This document shows positions 7,787-17,028 of a stretch of 64,000 nt of DNA, piece after piece. The notes beneath the pieces were generated by a model, which was given only the letters and a program-made list of their open reading frames with translations, made no database searches and was not told the DNA's origin. Within the stretch, counting starts at the first letter, position 1, and every line of letters begins with the position of its first letter. The DNA is from Microtetraspora sp. NBRC 13810. GTDB lineage: Bacteria > Actinomycetota > Actinomycetes > Streptosporangiales > Streptosporangiaceae. The DNA lies in NCBI RefSeq assembly GCF_030268685.1, contig NZ_BSRQ01000001.1, forward strand, positions 434,001-498,000, in the 5' to 3' direction. The translations under genes and the position numbers were made by a program.

Positions 7787-8034
7787 GGCCGCAGGCTACG
7801 TCAGAATACGCTCCGACGCAGCCCGGCATCTGTTAACAAAACCGCATCTCCCCAGGTCAAGCCTCTATGCCCGACTAACAGAATCTCCTTCTGGGATGGC
7901 GGGGTCACATTCCGTGAGGAGTGGCTGCCACGAGATCGCCACCGCCGCCCCACCCGTCCCACCCCACCGGGGAAACCGAGCCGCCGCGGCCTGCGAGACG
8001 CGTACCTACCCGCCTCATAGGGAAGAAGGCTCGC

Positions 8035-9114
8035 ATGGGCCATCAAACTCTCCGGCTTCGGTTGAGAACGGCCGTGATAGCCGTCACGCTCATGGCGGTC
8101 GGCGGGTGCGGGACGAACTTCGCCTCACCCCAGCCCACCCCCTCCGCGGCGCCGTCCCGTACGGCGTTGCCACCGAACTCCCCGTTCGCCCTCGAAGCGG
8201 CGTACCAGTCCGTCATCACGAACGTGCTGCCGTCCATCGTCCAGATCACCACCAGGCAGGGCCTGGGCTCGGGTGTCATCTTCGACACCAAGGGCCACAT
8301 CATCACCAACGCGCACGTGATCGGCGACTCCGAGCAGTTCCAGGTGACTCCGGCGACCGGCGGGTCGCCCCGGCGCGCCCAGCTCGTCCAGTCGTTCCCG
8401 GCCGGCGACCTGGCCGTCATCAGGGTGAGTGATCCCTCCGGGCTCACCCCGGCCAAGTTCGGCGATTCGAGCAGGACCAGGGTCGGGCAGATCGTCCTGG
8501 CGATGGGCAATCCGCTCGGCCTGTCGGGAAGCGTGACCAACGGCATCGTCTCGGCGGTCGGCCGTACGGTCACCGAGCCCCAGGAAGCCGGCTCGCCCGG
8601 GGCCACCATCACCAACGCGATCCAGACCTCGGCGGCGATCAACCCGGGCAACAGCGGCGGCGCGCTGGTGAACCTGCGCGGCGAGGTCATCGGCATCCCC
8701 ACGCTGGCGGCGGTCGATCCGCAGATCGGCGGCGGGGCGGCGCCCGGCATCGGGTTCGCGATCCCCAGCAACACCGCCACCGACATCGCCACCCAGATCG
8801 TCAAACAGGGCCGGGTCACCAACTCGCGCCGGGCGGCGCTCGGCATCACCGCAAGCACGGCGATCGACAACGACGGGCAGCCCGTCGGGGTCAACGTCGT
8901 GCAGGTCACCCGGGGCGGCGGCGCCGCGACGGCGGGCATCCGCGCGGGTGACATCATCACGGCCGTCAACAACACCCCGACGCCCACCACCACCGAACTG
9001 TCCGAGGTCCTGGCCTCGCTGCGGCCCGGCGGCACGGCCCAGGTACGGCTCTTCCGCCCCGACGGCACCACCCGCACCGTCAACGTGAAACTCGGCCAGC
9101 TCTCCTCCGGCTGA
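8035..9114 (+). CDS. HtrA/DegP-type trypsin-like serine protease, predicted lipoprotein
   Basis: A 359-residue protease. Residues 1-25 form a signal peptide ending in VGGC, a plausible lipobox (Cys25). The chymotrypsin fold follows with the catalytic triad His94 (TNAHV), Asp125 (AGDLAVI) and Ser207 (NPGNSGGAL). Residues about 270-355 form one PDZ domain (VNVVQVTRGGGAATAGIRAGDIITAVN). Such proteases act outside the membrane in protein quality control and envelope stress. The ATG at 8035 is preceded by GGAAGAAGG at good distance; longer in-frame starts would spoil the signal peptide. It is monocistronic and shares a hairpin terminator with the convergent ABC operon. Confidence 0.9.
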   Translation: MGHQTLRLRLRTAVIAVTLMAVGGCGTNFASPQPTPSAAPSRTALPPNSPFALEAAYQSVITNVLPSIVQITTRQGLGSGVIFDTKGHIITNAHVIGDSEQFQVTPATGGSPRRAQLVQSFPAGDLAVIRVSDPSGLTPAKFGDSSRTRVGQIVLAMGNPLGLSGSVTNGIVSAVGRTVTEPQEAGSPGATITNAIQTSAAINPGNSGGALVNLRGEVIGIPTLAAVDPQIGGGAAPGIGFAIPSNTATDIATQIVKQGRVTNSRRAALGITASTAIDNDGQPVGVNVVQVTRGGGAATAGIRAGDIITAVNNTPTPTTTELSEVLASLRPGGTAQVRLFRPDGTTRTVNVKLGQLSSG

Positions 9115-9124
9115 ACGCGGACCT

Positions 9125-9156
9125 CCGCCGGTACCCCTGGACCGGGGTACCGGCGG
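9125..9156. terminator. Bidirectional hairpin terminator between htrA-like and ABC genes
   Basis: A perfect 13-bp stem (CCGCCGGTACCCC with GGGGTACCGGCGG) and a 6-nt loop occupy almost the whole 49-bp gap between the convergent genes. Confidence 0.85.
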
Positions 9157-9163
9157 GCGGCCG

Positions 9164-11005
9164 TCAGGCCAGGCTCTCCAGCCAGGCCCGGTGCAGGCCC
9201 GCGTACCGGCCGGAGCCGGCGACGAGGAGCGCGGGCGGACCGTCCTCGACGATCCGGCCGGCCTCCATCACCAGCACCCGCTCGGCGATCTCCACGGTGG
9301 ACAGCCGGTGCGCGATGATCAGGGCGGTGCGGTCGGCGAGAATCGTGCGCAGGGCGCGCTGGACCAGCCGTTCGCTCGGCACGTCGAGGCTGGAGGTGGC
9401 CTCGTCCAGGATGAGCACGGCGGGATCGGCCAGGAACGCCCGGGCGAACGCCACGAGCTGCCGCTGTCCCGCCGACATCCGGCCGCCGCGCTTGCCGACC
9501 TCGGTCTCGTAGCCCTCCGGCAGGCCGGAGATGAACTCGTGCGCCCCGATCGCCTCGGCGGCGGCGACCACCTCGGCCATCGACGCGCCGGGGCGGCCGA
9601 ACCGGATGTTGTCCGCCACGGTGCCGCTGAACAGGAAGTTCTCCTGGGTGACCATGACGACGGCGCGGCGGAGGGCCTCCTCGTCGAGGTCTCGCAGGTT
9701 GACGCCGTCCAGCAGCACGCGCCCGGCCGTCGGGTCGTAGAACCGGGCGATCAGCTTGGCCAGGGTCGTCTTGCCCGCCCCGGTCGCGCCGACCACCGCG
9801 ACCGTCTGCCCGGCGGGCACCACGAGGTCCAGCCGGGGCAGGATCGGCATCTCCTTGACGTAGGAGAACTCCACGCCCTCGAACCGCACTTCGCCCGCCA
9901 CGCGCGGCAGCGGCACCGGCTGCGCCGGCTCGGCCACCTCCGGCTCCTCCTCCAGCACGCCGGAGAGCTTCTCCAGTGCCGCCCCGGCCGACTGGAGGGT
10001 GTTGTAGAACTGGCTGATCTCCTGCATCGGCTCGTAGAACTGCCGCAGGTACAGCAGGAACGCCGCCAGCACGCCGACCGTGACCTCGTCCTGGAAGGCG
10101 AGCCAGCCGCCGTAGAGGAGCACGGCGGCCACGGTGACGTTGCCGATGAGCTTGACCCCCGGCATGAACAGCGCGACCAGCCGCATGCTCTGCCTGTTGG
10201 CCAGCCGGTAGTTCTCGTTGAGCTCCTCGAAGATCTCCTGGTTGCGCGGCTCCCTGCGGAACGCCTGGACCGCCCGGATGCCGGTCATCGACTCCACGAA
10301 GTGGACGATCACCAGCGCGACCGCCTCCCGGGTGCGCCGGTAGACGAGGCTCGACTCACGCCGGAACCAGCGGGTGAACAGCAGCAGCACCGGCAGCGGG
10401 ATCAGCGCGACCAGTCCCAGGTGCACGTCGAGCACGATCAGCAGGACAGCCGTGCCGACGAGCGTCAGGACGGCGGTGACGATGCTGTCGAAGCCCGACT
10501 GGAGGAGTTCGGCGATCGCCTCGACGTCGGAGGTGAGCCGGGAGATCACCCGGCCGGAGGTGTACCGCTCGTGGAAGGACAGCGACAGCCGCTGGAAGTG
10601 GTCGAAGACCCGGCGGCGCAGCTCCAGCAGGATGCCCTGGCCGATCTTCCCGGAGAGCTTGAGGAAGACCTGCCGGGTGAACGCCTGCACCAGGGCCGCG
10701 GTGAGGATCACCGCGACGACGGTCAGCAGCGACCCCGAACCCTGGCCGCGCAGCATCGGCGGGATACCGCTGTCGATGCCGACCTTGACGAGGTACGGGA
10801 TGGCCAGCCCGGCGGCGTTGCTGACCAGGATGATCGCGACGAGGAGGGCGATCGCCTTCTTGTGCGGGCGCAGCAGGTCGCCGAGCAGCCGCCGGGATCT
10901 CGTCCGCAGCAGCAGGGAGACGTTCTCCGGCAGGTCGTCCCGGTTCTCCGCCGCGACCCCGCGCCAGCCCTGCGGCTCGCGCACGGGGGTGCCGGTGGTC
11001 GTCAT
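9164..11005 (-). CDS. ABC exporter subunit 2 (TMD-NBD half-transporter, degenerate signature)
   Basis: A 613-residue half-transporter: six-helix type IV exporter membrane domain (about 50-340), then an ATPase domain with Walker A VGATGAGKTT (about 405-414), Q-loop VTQENFLFS, signature MSAGQ at 510-514 instead of LSGGQ, Walker B LILDEATSSLD with the catalytic Glu535, and H-switch AHRLSTV. It overlaps the partner gene by ATGA (11002-11005) and clearly pairs with it. The intact Walker B and poor signature make this the subunit that powers the consensus site while donating the bad signature to the degenerate one. The export substrate (lipid, drug or peptide) is unknown. Confidence 0.9.
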   Translation of the reverse strand: MTTTGTPVREPQGWRGVAAENRDDLPENVSLLLRTRSRRLLGDLLRPHKKAIALLVAIILVSNAAGLAIPYLVKVGIDSGIPPMLRGQGSGSLLTVVAVILTAALVQAFTRQVFLKLSGKIGQGILLELRRRVFDHFQRLSLSFHERYTSGRVISRLTSDVEAIAELLQSGFDSIVTAVLTLVGTAVLLIVLDVHLGLVALIPLPVLLLFTRWFRRESSLVYRRTREAVALVIVHFVESMTGIRAVQAFRREPRNQEIFEELNENYRLANRQSMRLVALFMPGVKLIGNVTVAAVLLYGGWLAFQDEVTVGVLAAFLLYLRQFYEPMQEISQFYNTLQSAGAALEKLSGVLEEEPEVAEPAQPVPLPRVAGEVRFEGVEFSYVKEMPILPRLDLVVPAGQTVAVVGATGAGKTTLAKLIARFYDPTAGRVLLDGVNLRDLDEEALRRAVVMVTQENFLFSGTVADNIRFGRPGASMAEVVAAAEAIGAHEFISGLPEGYETEVGKRGGRMSAGQRQLVAFARAFLADPAVLILDEATSSLDVPSERLVQRALRTILADRTALIIAHRLSTVEIAERVLVMEAGRIVEDGPPALLVAGSGRYAGLHRAWLESLA

Positions 11006-12810
11006 CGCAGCACCCCCTCCTGGTCGAGGTCGGCGTCCTGGGCGAGCAGCTCGCGGTATTCCGGCACCTCGGCCAGCAGGTCCTGGTGCCGCCCGACGTG
11101 CGTGATCGTGCCGTCGCGCAGCAGCGCCACCTTGTCGGCGAGCAGCACGGTGGAGGCGCGGTGGGCGACGACGACGCCGGTCGCCTCCGCCAGCACCTGG
11201 CGCAGGGCCTCCTCCACCAGGGCCTCGGTCTCCACGTCCAGGGCGGACAGGGTGTCGTCGAGGACGAGGATCCTGGGCTTGCTGAGCACCGCGCGGGCCA
11301 GCGCCAGCCGCTGCCGCTGGCCGCCGGACAGCGACAGGCCCTGCTCGCCGATCCGGGTGTCCAGCCCCCAGGGCAGGTCGTGCACGAACCCGGCCTGGGC
11401 GACCTCGATGGCGGCCTCCATCTCCTCCTCGGAGGCGTCCCCGCGGCCGAGCATGAGGTTCTCCCGCACGCTCATCGAGAACAGCGTCGGCTCCTCGAAC
11501 GCCGTGGCCACCACCGAGCGCAGCTCGGTCAGCGGCAGGTCGCGCACGTCGTGCCCGTCGATGGTGACCCGGCCCGACGTGACGTCCAGCAGCCTCGGCA
11601 CCAGGGCGGTCAGCGTCGTCTTGCCCGACCCCGTCGCCCCGACGACCGCGACCGTCTCCCCCGGCCGCACGTCGAGCCAGACGTCGTGCAGCACCGGCCG
11701 TTCGGCGCCGGGGAAGCGGAACCCGGCCCCCTCGAAGCGCAGGTGCCCGCGCGGGACGTCGATGCCGCCCGCGCCGCCGGTGATGCCGGGCTCGGTGTCC
11801 AGCGCCTCCATCACCCGGTCGGCGGCGGTCATCGCCTCCTGTCCCATGGCCAGGATGTAGCCGAGCGAGGCGATCGGCCAGACCAGGGACAGCATCAGCG
11901 TGGTGAAGGCGACCAGGGTGCCCAGGGTCAGCGAGCCGCCGCCGACCGCCAGCGCGCCGAGCAGCAGCACCAGGGCGAGCGTGACGTTCGGGATGACCTC
12001 CAGGAAGGTGAAGAACCTGGAGGACAGCCGCACCTTGTCCATCGAGGTGTCGTAGACCTTCGTGGCCGACCCGTCGTAGCTGTCGTAGACGTGCCGGCGG
12101 CGGCCGAAGGCGCGGATCGTCCGGATGCCGAGCGCGGACTCCTCGACCAGCGTGGCGAGGTCGCCCTGCTGGTCCTGGACCAGGCGGGAGATCCGGATGT
12201 ACCGCCGCTCGAAGCGCAGCGACACCAGCACGATCGGCACCGACGAGGCCGCCACGAGCAGTCCCAGCGGCCAGTACATCTGCAGCAGCACCACCGTCAC
12301 GGTGATGAGCTGGAGGATGTTCATCACCAGGAACAGCAGGCCGAATCCGAAGAACCTCCGGATGGCGGACAGGTCGGTCGTCGCGCGGGACAGCAGTTGT
12401 CCCGACTGCCACTCGTTGTGGAAGCTCATCGGCAGCCGCTGGAGGTGCCGGTAGAGGTCGTCGCGGATCGCGGTCTCCAGGCCGAGCACCGGCCCGGTCT
12501 GGCTCCATCGGCGGACGAAGGTGAGAAACGCCTCCGTCACCCCGAGGCCCAGCGCGAGCAGGCCGAGCGGGAGGAGGGCGCCCGCGTCGCGGTGGGCGAT
12601 GGGACCGTCGATGATCTCCCGCCCCACCAGCGGGATGGCGATGCCGGCCGCGATGCCGGCGATGGTGGCCAGCCAGATGAGGACCAGGCGGGGCGCGTAG
12701 GGACGGAGGTAGGACTTGAGCCGCCACAGGGACGCGGAGAACATGCGGCGGCGGGGAGAAGATGGCGGTTCGTCGGCGGTGGACCCAGTTTCTCGGCTGT
12801 CTGGAGGCAT
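11002..12810 (-). CDS. ABC exporter subunit 1 (TMD-NBD half-transporter, Asp in Walker B)
   Basis: A 602-residue half-transporter with the exporter membrane domain (about 35-330) and an ATPase domain: Walker A GATGSGKTT (391-399), canonical signature LSGGQ (494-498), Walker B LVLDDTLSALD in which the catalytic Glu is Asp519, an unusual Q-loop (ATAFEEPTLFS) and H-switch AHRASTV. With subunit 2 it makes one consensus and one degenerate ATP site, as in heterodimeric exporters such as TM287/288. The start is uncertain: ATG 12810 has GAGGAG 14 nt upstream, while TTG 12822 lies only 2 nt after the same sequence. It is first in the two-gene operon. Confidence 0.88.
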   Translation of the reverse strand: MPPDSRETGSTADEPPSSPRRRMFSASLWRLKSYLRPYAPRLVLIWLATIAGIAAGIAIPLVGREIIDGPIAHRDAGALLPLGLLALGLGVTEAFLTFVRRWSQTGPVLGLETAIRDDLYRHLQRLPMSFHNEWQSGQLLSRATTDLSAIRRFFGFGLLFLVMNILQLITVTVVLLQMYWPLGLLVAASSVPIVLVSLRFERRYIRISRLVQDQQGDLATLVEESALGIRTIRAFGRRRHVYDSYDGSATKVYDTSMDKVRLSSRFFTFLEVIPNVTLALVLLLGALAVGGGSLTLGTLVAFTTLMLSLVWPIASLGYILAMGQEAMTAADRVMEALDTEPGITGGAGGIDVPRGHLRFEGAGFRFPGAERPVLHDVWLDVRPGETVAVVGATGSGKTTLTALVPRLLDVTSGRVTIDGHDVRDLPLTELRSVVATAFEEPTLFSMSVRENLMLGRGDASEEEMEAAIEVAQAGFVHDLPWGLDTRIGEQGLSLSGGQRQRLALARAVLSKPRILVLDDTLSALDVETEALVEEALRQVLAEATGVVVAHRASTVLLADKVALLRDGTITHVGRHQDLLAEVPEYRELLAQDADLDQEGVLR

Positions 12811-13032
12811 CGTCGGGCGCAAAGCTCCTCACATGCGGGATATGGACCGGGCGCAGGGCATGCGCCGTCCATGCCTACTTAAGTTATTACTGCCCCGCAA
12901 TCCATTTTCCCGGAACATCTGGGCGACGCTCCTCTTCAAGAGCACCGCTCACCCGGGCGGGAAGCCCAGGCCAGACGCCGGCTCGCAAAGTGGGTCTTGC
13001 CCGGCTGTGATCTCCGATGGAGCATCGGCGAT

Positions 13033-14565
13033 GTGACCTATCGCACACTGGACGAGATCAGGGAAACACTGAGCCCGGCCGAAGAGCGGTTTGAACGGGC
13101 ACGCCGTACGGCCGGTCTCGCCCTCGCCCCCCTGGGCGGGCTGGCCGTCTTCCTCGCCACCCCGGGCCTGACCGCCGACCAGCGCGGCCTGGCCGGCATC
13201 CTCACCTTCGTGATCATCGCCTGGATCACCGAGCCCATCCCCATCCCGGTCACCGCGACGCTCGGCCTCGCGCTGTGCGTGCTGACCGGCGTGGCCCCCG
13301 CCGCCGACGTCTTCGGCTCGTTCGCCAGCTCCACGATCTTCCTGTTCATCGGGAGCTTCATCATCGCCGAGGCCATGATGCGGCACGGGCTGCACCGCCG
13401 GTTCGCCTTCCGGATGCTGTCGCTGCCGGGCGTGGCCACCTCCACGTACCGGACGATCGTGGTCTTCGGGGTGACCACGATGCTGCTCAGCGCCTTCGTG
13501 TCGAACACCGCGACCACCGCGATGCTGCTGCCCATCGCGCTGGGCGTGGTGGCGACGCTGTCCGGCTTCGTCGCCGAGGGCGCCGACCCGCAGCGGCTGC
13601 GCTTCGCCACCGCCGTCATGCTCATGCTCGCCTACAGCGCCTCCATCGGCGGACTGCTCACGCCGATCGGCTCACCGCCCAACCTCATCGGGCGCGGGCT
13701 CATCGAGGAGGCCACCGGGACCACGATCCCGTTCTTCACCTGGATGCTGATCGCGGTGCCGATCGTGCTGGTGATGTTCGCGGTGCTCGTCGTCGTGCTG
13801 CTCTGGCTGAACCGGCCGGAGACGCGGCGGATCGAGGGCGCGGCGGCGTACATCGCCGGGGAGCGTTCGGCGCTGGGCCGGTTCAGCCCCGGCGAGCGCA
13901 ACACGCTCATCGCCTTCGGCGTGGCCGTGACGCTGTGGGTCACGCCCGGCGTCGTCGCGCTCATCGCCGGTGACGACTCCGACCTCTACCGGGGCGTGCT
14001 CCGGCACGTGGACGAGGGCGTGGTGGCGGTCCTCGCCGCCGCGCTGCTCTTCGTGCTGCCGATCGACTGGCGCGCCCGGCGGTTCACCCTCACCTGGAAC
14101 GAGGCGGTGCGCATCGACTGGGGCACGATCCTGCTGTTCGGCGCCGGGATCGCGCTCGGCGGGCTGCTGACGGACACCGGCCTCGCCGAGACCGTCGGCC
14201 AGAACGTCGCCTCACTGCTCGGCGTGTCCTCCCTGCTCGGGCTCACCGTCCTCGCCACCCTGGTCGCCATCGTGATCAGCGAGACGACCAGCAACACCGC
14301 CAGCGTCGGCATCGTGGTGCCCATCATCCTGCCGATCGCCGCCGCCGCCGGAGTCAACCCGCTCATCCCGGCGCTCGCCGCGGTCTTCGGCGCGTCCTAC
14401 GGCTTCATGCTGCCGGTCTCCACCCCGCCGAACGCGATCGTCTACGGCTCCGGCATGGTGCCGATCACCAAGATGGTCCGCTCGGGCGTGGTGTTCGACC
14501 TGATCGGCGCCGTGGTGATCGTGGCCGGCGTCATGCTGATGGCCCGGGTGGCCGGCCTCGGCTGA
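13033..14565 (+). CDS. DASS-family (SLC13-type) anion:sodium symporter
   Basis: A 510-residue membrane protein with about 11-12 hydrophobic segments. Two inverted repeats each carry the family SNT motif: SNTATTAMLLPIALG in the first half and TTSNTASVGIVVPI in the second. The proline-rich loops (LLTPIGSPPNLIG and MLPVSTPPNAIVYG) are the paired substrate/sodium site elements of dicarboxylate, citrate or sulfate transporters. Which anion is carried is not visible. The GTG at 13033 has GGAG about 10 nt upstream; the TTG at 12997 would add 12 residues with no better signal. It is convergent with the UTRA gene, only 4 bp separating the stops. Confidence 0.9.
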   Translation: MTYRTLDEIRETLSPAEERFERARRTAGLALAPLGGLAVFLATPGLTADQRGLAGILTFVIIAWITEPIPIPVTATLGLALCVLTGVAPAADVFGSFASSTIFLFIGSFIIAEAMMRHGLHRRFAFRMLSLPGVATSTYRTIVVFGVTTMLLSAFVSNTATTAMLLPIALGVVATLSGFVAEGADPQRLRFATAVMLMLAYSASIGGLLTPIGSPPNLIGRGLIEEATGTTIPFFTWMLIAVPIVLVMFAVLVVVLLWLNRPETRRIEGAAAYIAGERSALGRFSPGERNTLIAFGVAVTLWVTPGVVALIAGDDSDLYRGVLRHVDEGVVAVLAAALLFVLPIDWRARRFTLTWNEAVRIDWGTILLFGAGIALGGLLTDTGLAETVGQNVASLLGVSSLLGLTVLATLVAIVISETTSNTASVGIVVPIILPIAAAAGVNPLIPALAAVFGASYGFMLPVSTPPNAIVYGSGMVPITKMVRSGVVFDLIGAVVIVAGVMLMARVAGLG

Positions 14566-14569
14566 CACC

Positions 14570-15118
14570 TCAGAACTCGTCCGCGCCGGCCACCTGGGTG
14601 ATCGGGAAGATGTGCCGGGTGGCGGCGCAGACGGTCTCCAGCGTGTGGATCGGCACGTCGCCGGCCGAGTAGCTGGCCCGCAGCACCTGGACGACCCACT
14701 CCCCCGGGTCCAGTTCCAGGGTCTCCGCCTCCGTCCCCGCGGGCGGCCGGGCGATCAGGTGCTCGTCGGCACGGCCGAACCGGTGGCCGAGCGCCTCGAT
14801 CCCGGCCTGGAGGCTCGGCCGTACGAAGTCGGGGGCCTCGATCGGGGTGCCGCCGAAGACGTCGAGCCGGAAGTAGCTGGTGGCGACGCGTACCGGGACG
14901 TCGTCGGCGAGCAGCAGCTTGCGGCGGGCGAGCACCTCGGCGCCGGCCGGCAGCCGCAGCGCGGCGGCGACGTGCTCCGCGGCGGGCTCCGGGCCCACGT
15001 ACAGCATGCGGCGGCCCGCGCTGACGCCCTGCCGCCGCGCCTCGGTCATGAACAGCGAGGCCGACGCCCGTACGGCGGGCTCGGTCGGCAGCGTCCGCCG
15101 CACCACGATTCTGGCCAC
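14570..15118 (-). CDS. UTRA-domain protein lacking the GntR winged helix
   Basis: A 182-residue protein that corresponds to the ligand-binding (UTRA, chorismate-lyase-like) half of HutC-subfamily GntR regulators: a ligand-pocket strand region, LPAGAEVLARRKLLLADDVPVRVATSYFRL in pieces, and the closing strands DPGEWVVQVLRASYSAGDVPIHTLE. The 60-70-residue DNA-binding domain that normally precedes it is absent; upstream in the same frame there is no helix-turn-helix. The GTG at 15118 has GAGGAG 8 nt upstream, so the short form seems to be the real product. It may bind a metabolite and act on a partner regulator, or be a non-DNA-binding sensor. It is divergent from the aldo/keto reductase. Confidence 0.75.
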   Translation of the reverse strand: MARIVVRRTLPTEPAVRASASLFMTEARRQGVSAGRRMLYVGPEPAAEHVAAALRLPAGAEVLARRKLLLADDVPVRVATSYFRLDVFGGTPIEAPDFVRPSLQAGIEALGHRFGRADEHLIARPPAGTEAETLELDPGEWVVQVLRASYSAGDVPIHTLETVCAATRHIFPITQVAGADEF

Positions 15119-15307
15119 CCGCACCGCTCCTCTGCCCCGCTCGACTCCGATGCCCCGCGGCAGACGGTACCCGGCCCCGGCACCGCCCCGGCATCGGGGC
15201 CGTGTCACGTGCACGCCGGCATGAAACGATCTACCCACCACCGAATCCGTGAGAGGAGGACGCGCGGCCCCCCGCCGGCACCTCAGGGCCGGTTCCGCGC
15301 GCATCTG

Positions 15308-16288
15308 ATGGAGTACACCCGACTGGGCACCACCGGCACCCGCGTTTCCCGGATCTGCCTGGGCATGATGACCTACGGCGACCCCTCCCAGCGGGAGTGG
15401 TTCCGGGGCGAGGACGTCGCCGAGCCGATCGTGGCGCACGCCGTCGAGGCCGGCGTCAACTTCTTCGACACCGCCGACATGTACTCGCTGGGCGTGAGCG
15501 AGGAGATCACCGGCCGGCTGCTGGGCAAGCTGTTCGCGAACCGGGACGACTACGTGCTGGCCACGAAGGTCTACCACCCCATGAGCGACGGCGTGAACGA
15601 CAGGGGACTCTCCCGCAAGCACGTCATGGCCTCGATCGACAACTCGCTGCGCCGCCTGGGCACCGACCACGTGGACCTCTACCAGATCCACCGCTGGGAC
15701 CCCGACACGCCGATCGAGGAGACCATGGAGGCGTTGCACGACGTCGTCAAGGCGGGCAAGGCTCGCTACCTCGGCGCGTCCAGCATGTACGCCTGGCAGT
15801 TCGCCAAGGCCCAGCACGCCGCCGAGCGCCACGGCTGGACGAGATTCGTCACCATGCAGAACCACTACAACCTCGTCTACCGCGAGGAGGAACGGGAGAT
15901 GAACCCGCTCTGCGCCGACCAGGGCGTCGGGCTCATCCCGTGGAGCCCGCTCGCCCGCGGCTTCCTGGCCGGCAACCGGGAACGCGGCGGCGTCAAGCAC
16001 ACCGTACGCGCGAACAGCGACGTCTTCTCCGACATGCTGTACGGCGACGCCGACTTCGACGTGGTGGACGTGGTCCGCGAGGTCGCGGCCGAGCACGACG
16101 TGCCGCCCGCGCGGATCGCCCTGGCCTGGCTGCTGGCCAAGCCGGGCGTCACCGCCCCGATCGTCGGCGCCACCAAGCTCGGCCACCTGGCGGACGCGAT
16201 CGCCGCGCTGGACGTCGAGCTGACCGCGGACGAGATCGCCCGCCTGGAGGCGCCCTACCGCCCGCACCCGATCCTCGGCCACGCCTGA
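15308..16288 (+). CDS. Aldo/keto reductase
   Basis: A 326-residue NADPH-dependent oxidoreductase with the aldo/keto reductase barrel. Catalytic residues are visible as Asp and Tyr in FFDTADMYSLG, Lys in VLATKVYHP and His in YQIHRWD; the C-terminal NADPH motif is PIVGATKLGHL. GLIPWSPLARGFLAG is typical of the AKR9/YhdN-like group acting on aldehydes or ketones. The ATG at 15308 is chosen because the barrel begins at once (MEYTRLGTTG); it has no good Shine-Dalgarno, while a strong AGGAGGA at 15254-15260 precedes no usable start in frame. It is divergent from the UTRA gene, which could be related to its control (inference). Confidence 0.9.
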   Translation: MEYTRLGTTGTRVSRICLGMMTYGDPSQREWFRGEDVAEPIVAHAVEAGVNFFDTADMYSLGVSEEITGRLLGKLFANRDDYVLATKVYHPMSDGVNDRGLSRKHVMASIDNSLRRLGTDHVDLYQIHRWDPDTPIEETMEALHDVVKAGKARYLGASSMYAWQFAKAQHAAERHGWTRFVTMQNHYNLVYREEEREMNPLCADQGVGLIPWSPLARGFLAGNRERGGVKHTVRANSDVFSDMLYGDADFDVVDVVREVAAEHDVPPARIALAWLLAKPGVTAPIVGATKLGHLADAIAALDVELTADEIARLEAPYRPHPILGHA

Positions 16289-16289
16289 G

Positions 16290-16320
16290 AGCCACCCGCC
16301 GCGCGCAGCCCGGCGGGGCT
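16290..16320. terminator. Imperfect hairpin between convergent genes
   Basis: AGCC-A-CCCGCCG pairs with CGGCGGGGCT around a 9-nt loop, with one bulge. It fills the gap between the aldo/keto reductase stop and the SRPBCC gene stop. Confidence 0.45.
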
Positions 16321-16772
16321 CACCCGCCGGCCGCGCGCTCCAGGCGCACCCTGATCGCGTGCAGTTCCCTGCGCATGTCGCGGACCAGCAACGGAGTCAG
16401 CACGGCGTCGGCCACGGCGGCGACGGCCGGCGCGAACACGAGGTCCATCCGCCGGGTGACCAGCGTGCCGTCCGGGTGCCCTGCGCAGACGAAGGACCCG
16501 CTGAACCGGACGACACGGTCCAGCACGCTCGGCGACGGCACGACGTCGACCCGCTCGTCCCCGGTGCGCACCACCCGCTGCGTCATCGCCGGGCCGGGCA
16601 GCCCGAACAGTTTCGGCCGGAACCGGAACGTGACCGTGTCACCGTCGCGCCACAACCAGTGGATCGCGCCGATCTTGCCGTCCACCTCCCGGTAACGGCG
16701 CAGGTCGAGGACGAACTCCAGGACCTCCTCGGCCGGACGGCGGATGAGCACGGTCGCCTCACCGTGTGCCAC
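16320..16772 (-). CDS. SRPBCC (START/Bet v1-like) superfamily protein
   Basis: A 150-residue protein of the polyketide cyclase/dehydrase-like SRPBCC fold: EATVLIRRPAEEVLEFVLDL opens with the family first strand and helix, the middle holds alternating beta strands (DTVTFRFRP, TLVTRRMDLVF), and a long C-terminal helix (LLVRDMRRELHAIRVRLERA) caps the pocket. Members bind hydrophobic ligands or catalyse cyclisation; no catalytic residues point to a reaction. The GTG at 16772 is preceded by AGGGAGGT with 5-6 nt spacing, which decides against the longer frame upstream. It stands alone between convergent and divergent neighbours. Confidence 0.75.
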   Translation of the reverse strand: MAHGEATVLIRRPAEEVLEFVLDLRRYREVDGKIGAIHWLWRDGDTVTFRFRPKLFGLPGPAMTQRVVRTGDERVDVVPSPSVLDRVVRFSGSFVCAGHPDGTLVTRRMDLVFAPAVAAVADAVLTPLLVRDMRRELHAIRVRLERAAGG

Positions 16773-17028
16773 TCGTGACCTCCCTGCGACGGCGGCTCCA
16801 CAGCCTACCGGGGCGTCCGCCGGATCCTGCCTGCGTAGGACTCGCATCTCATCCTTTTTCCGGATGGGCGGCCTGTGCATGATGATCGACAATCGGGTGA
16901 GCCCGGCCCGCCGGGCCGTGCACGCCCCTGTCGTGACACACCCCCGCAGCCCGGTCCGGACACCCTCGCACAGGCGCGCCGCCGCCGGAGGCCGGCCCCC
17001 GGCCCGGGACCGAACGATTGGAGATCAT

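Noticed and set aside
15254-15260. Strong AGGAGGA before the aldo/keto reductase
   Set aside because: No start codon in the reductase frame lies at a usable distance; the protein fold begins at ATG 15308.
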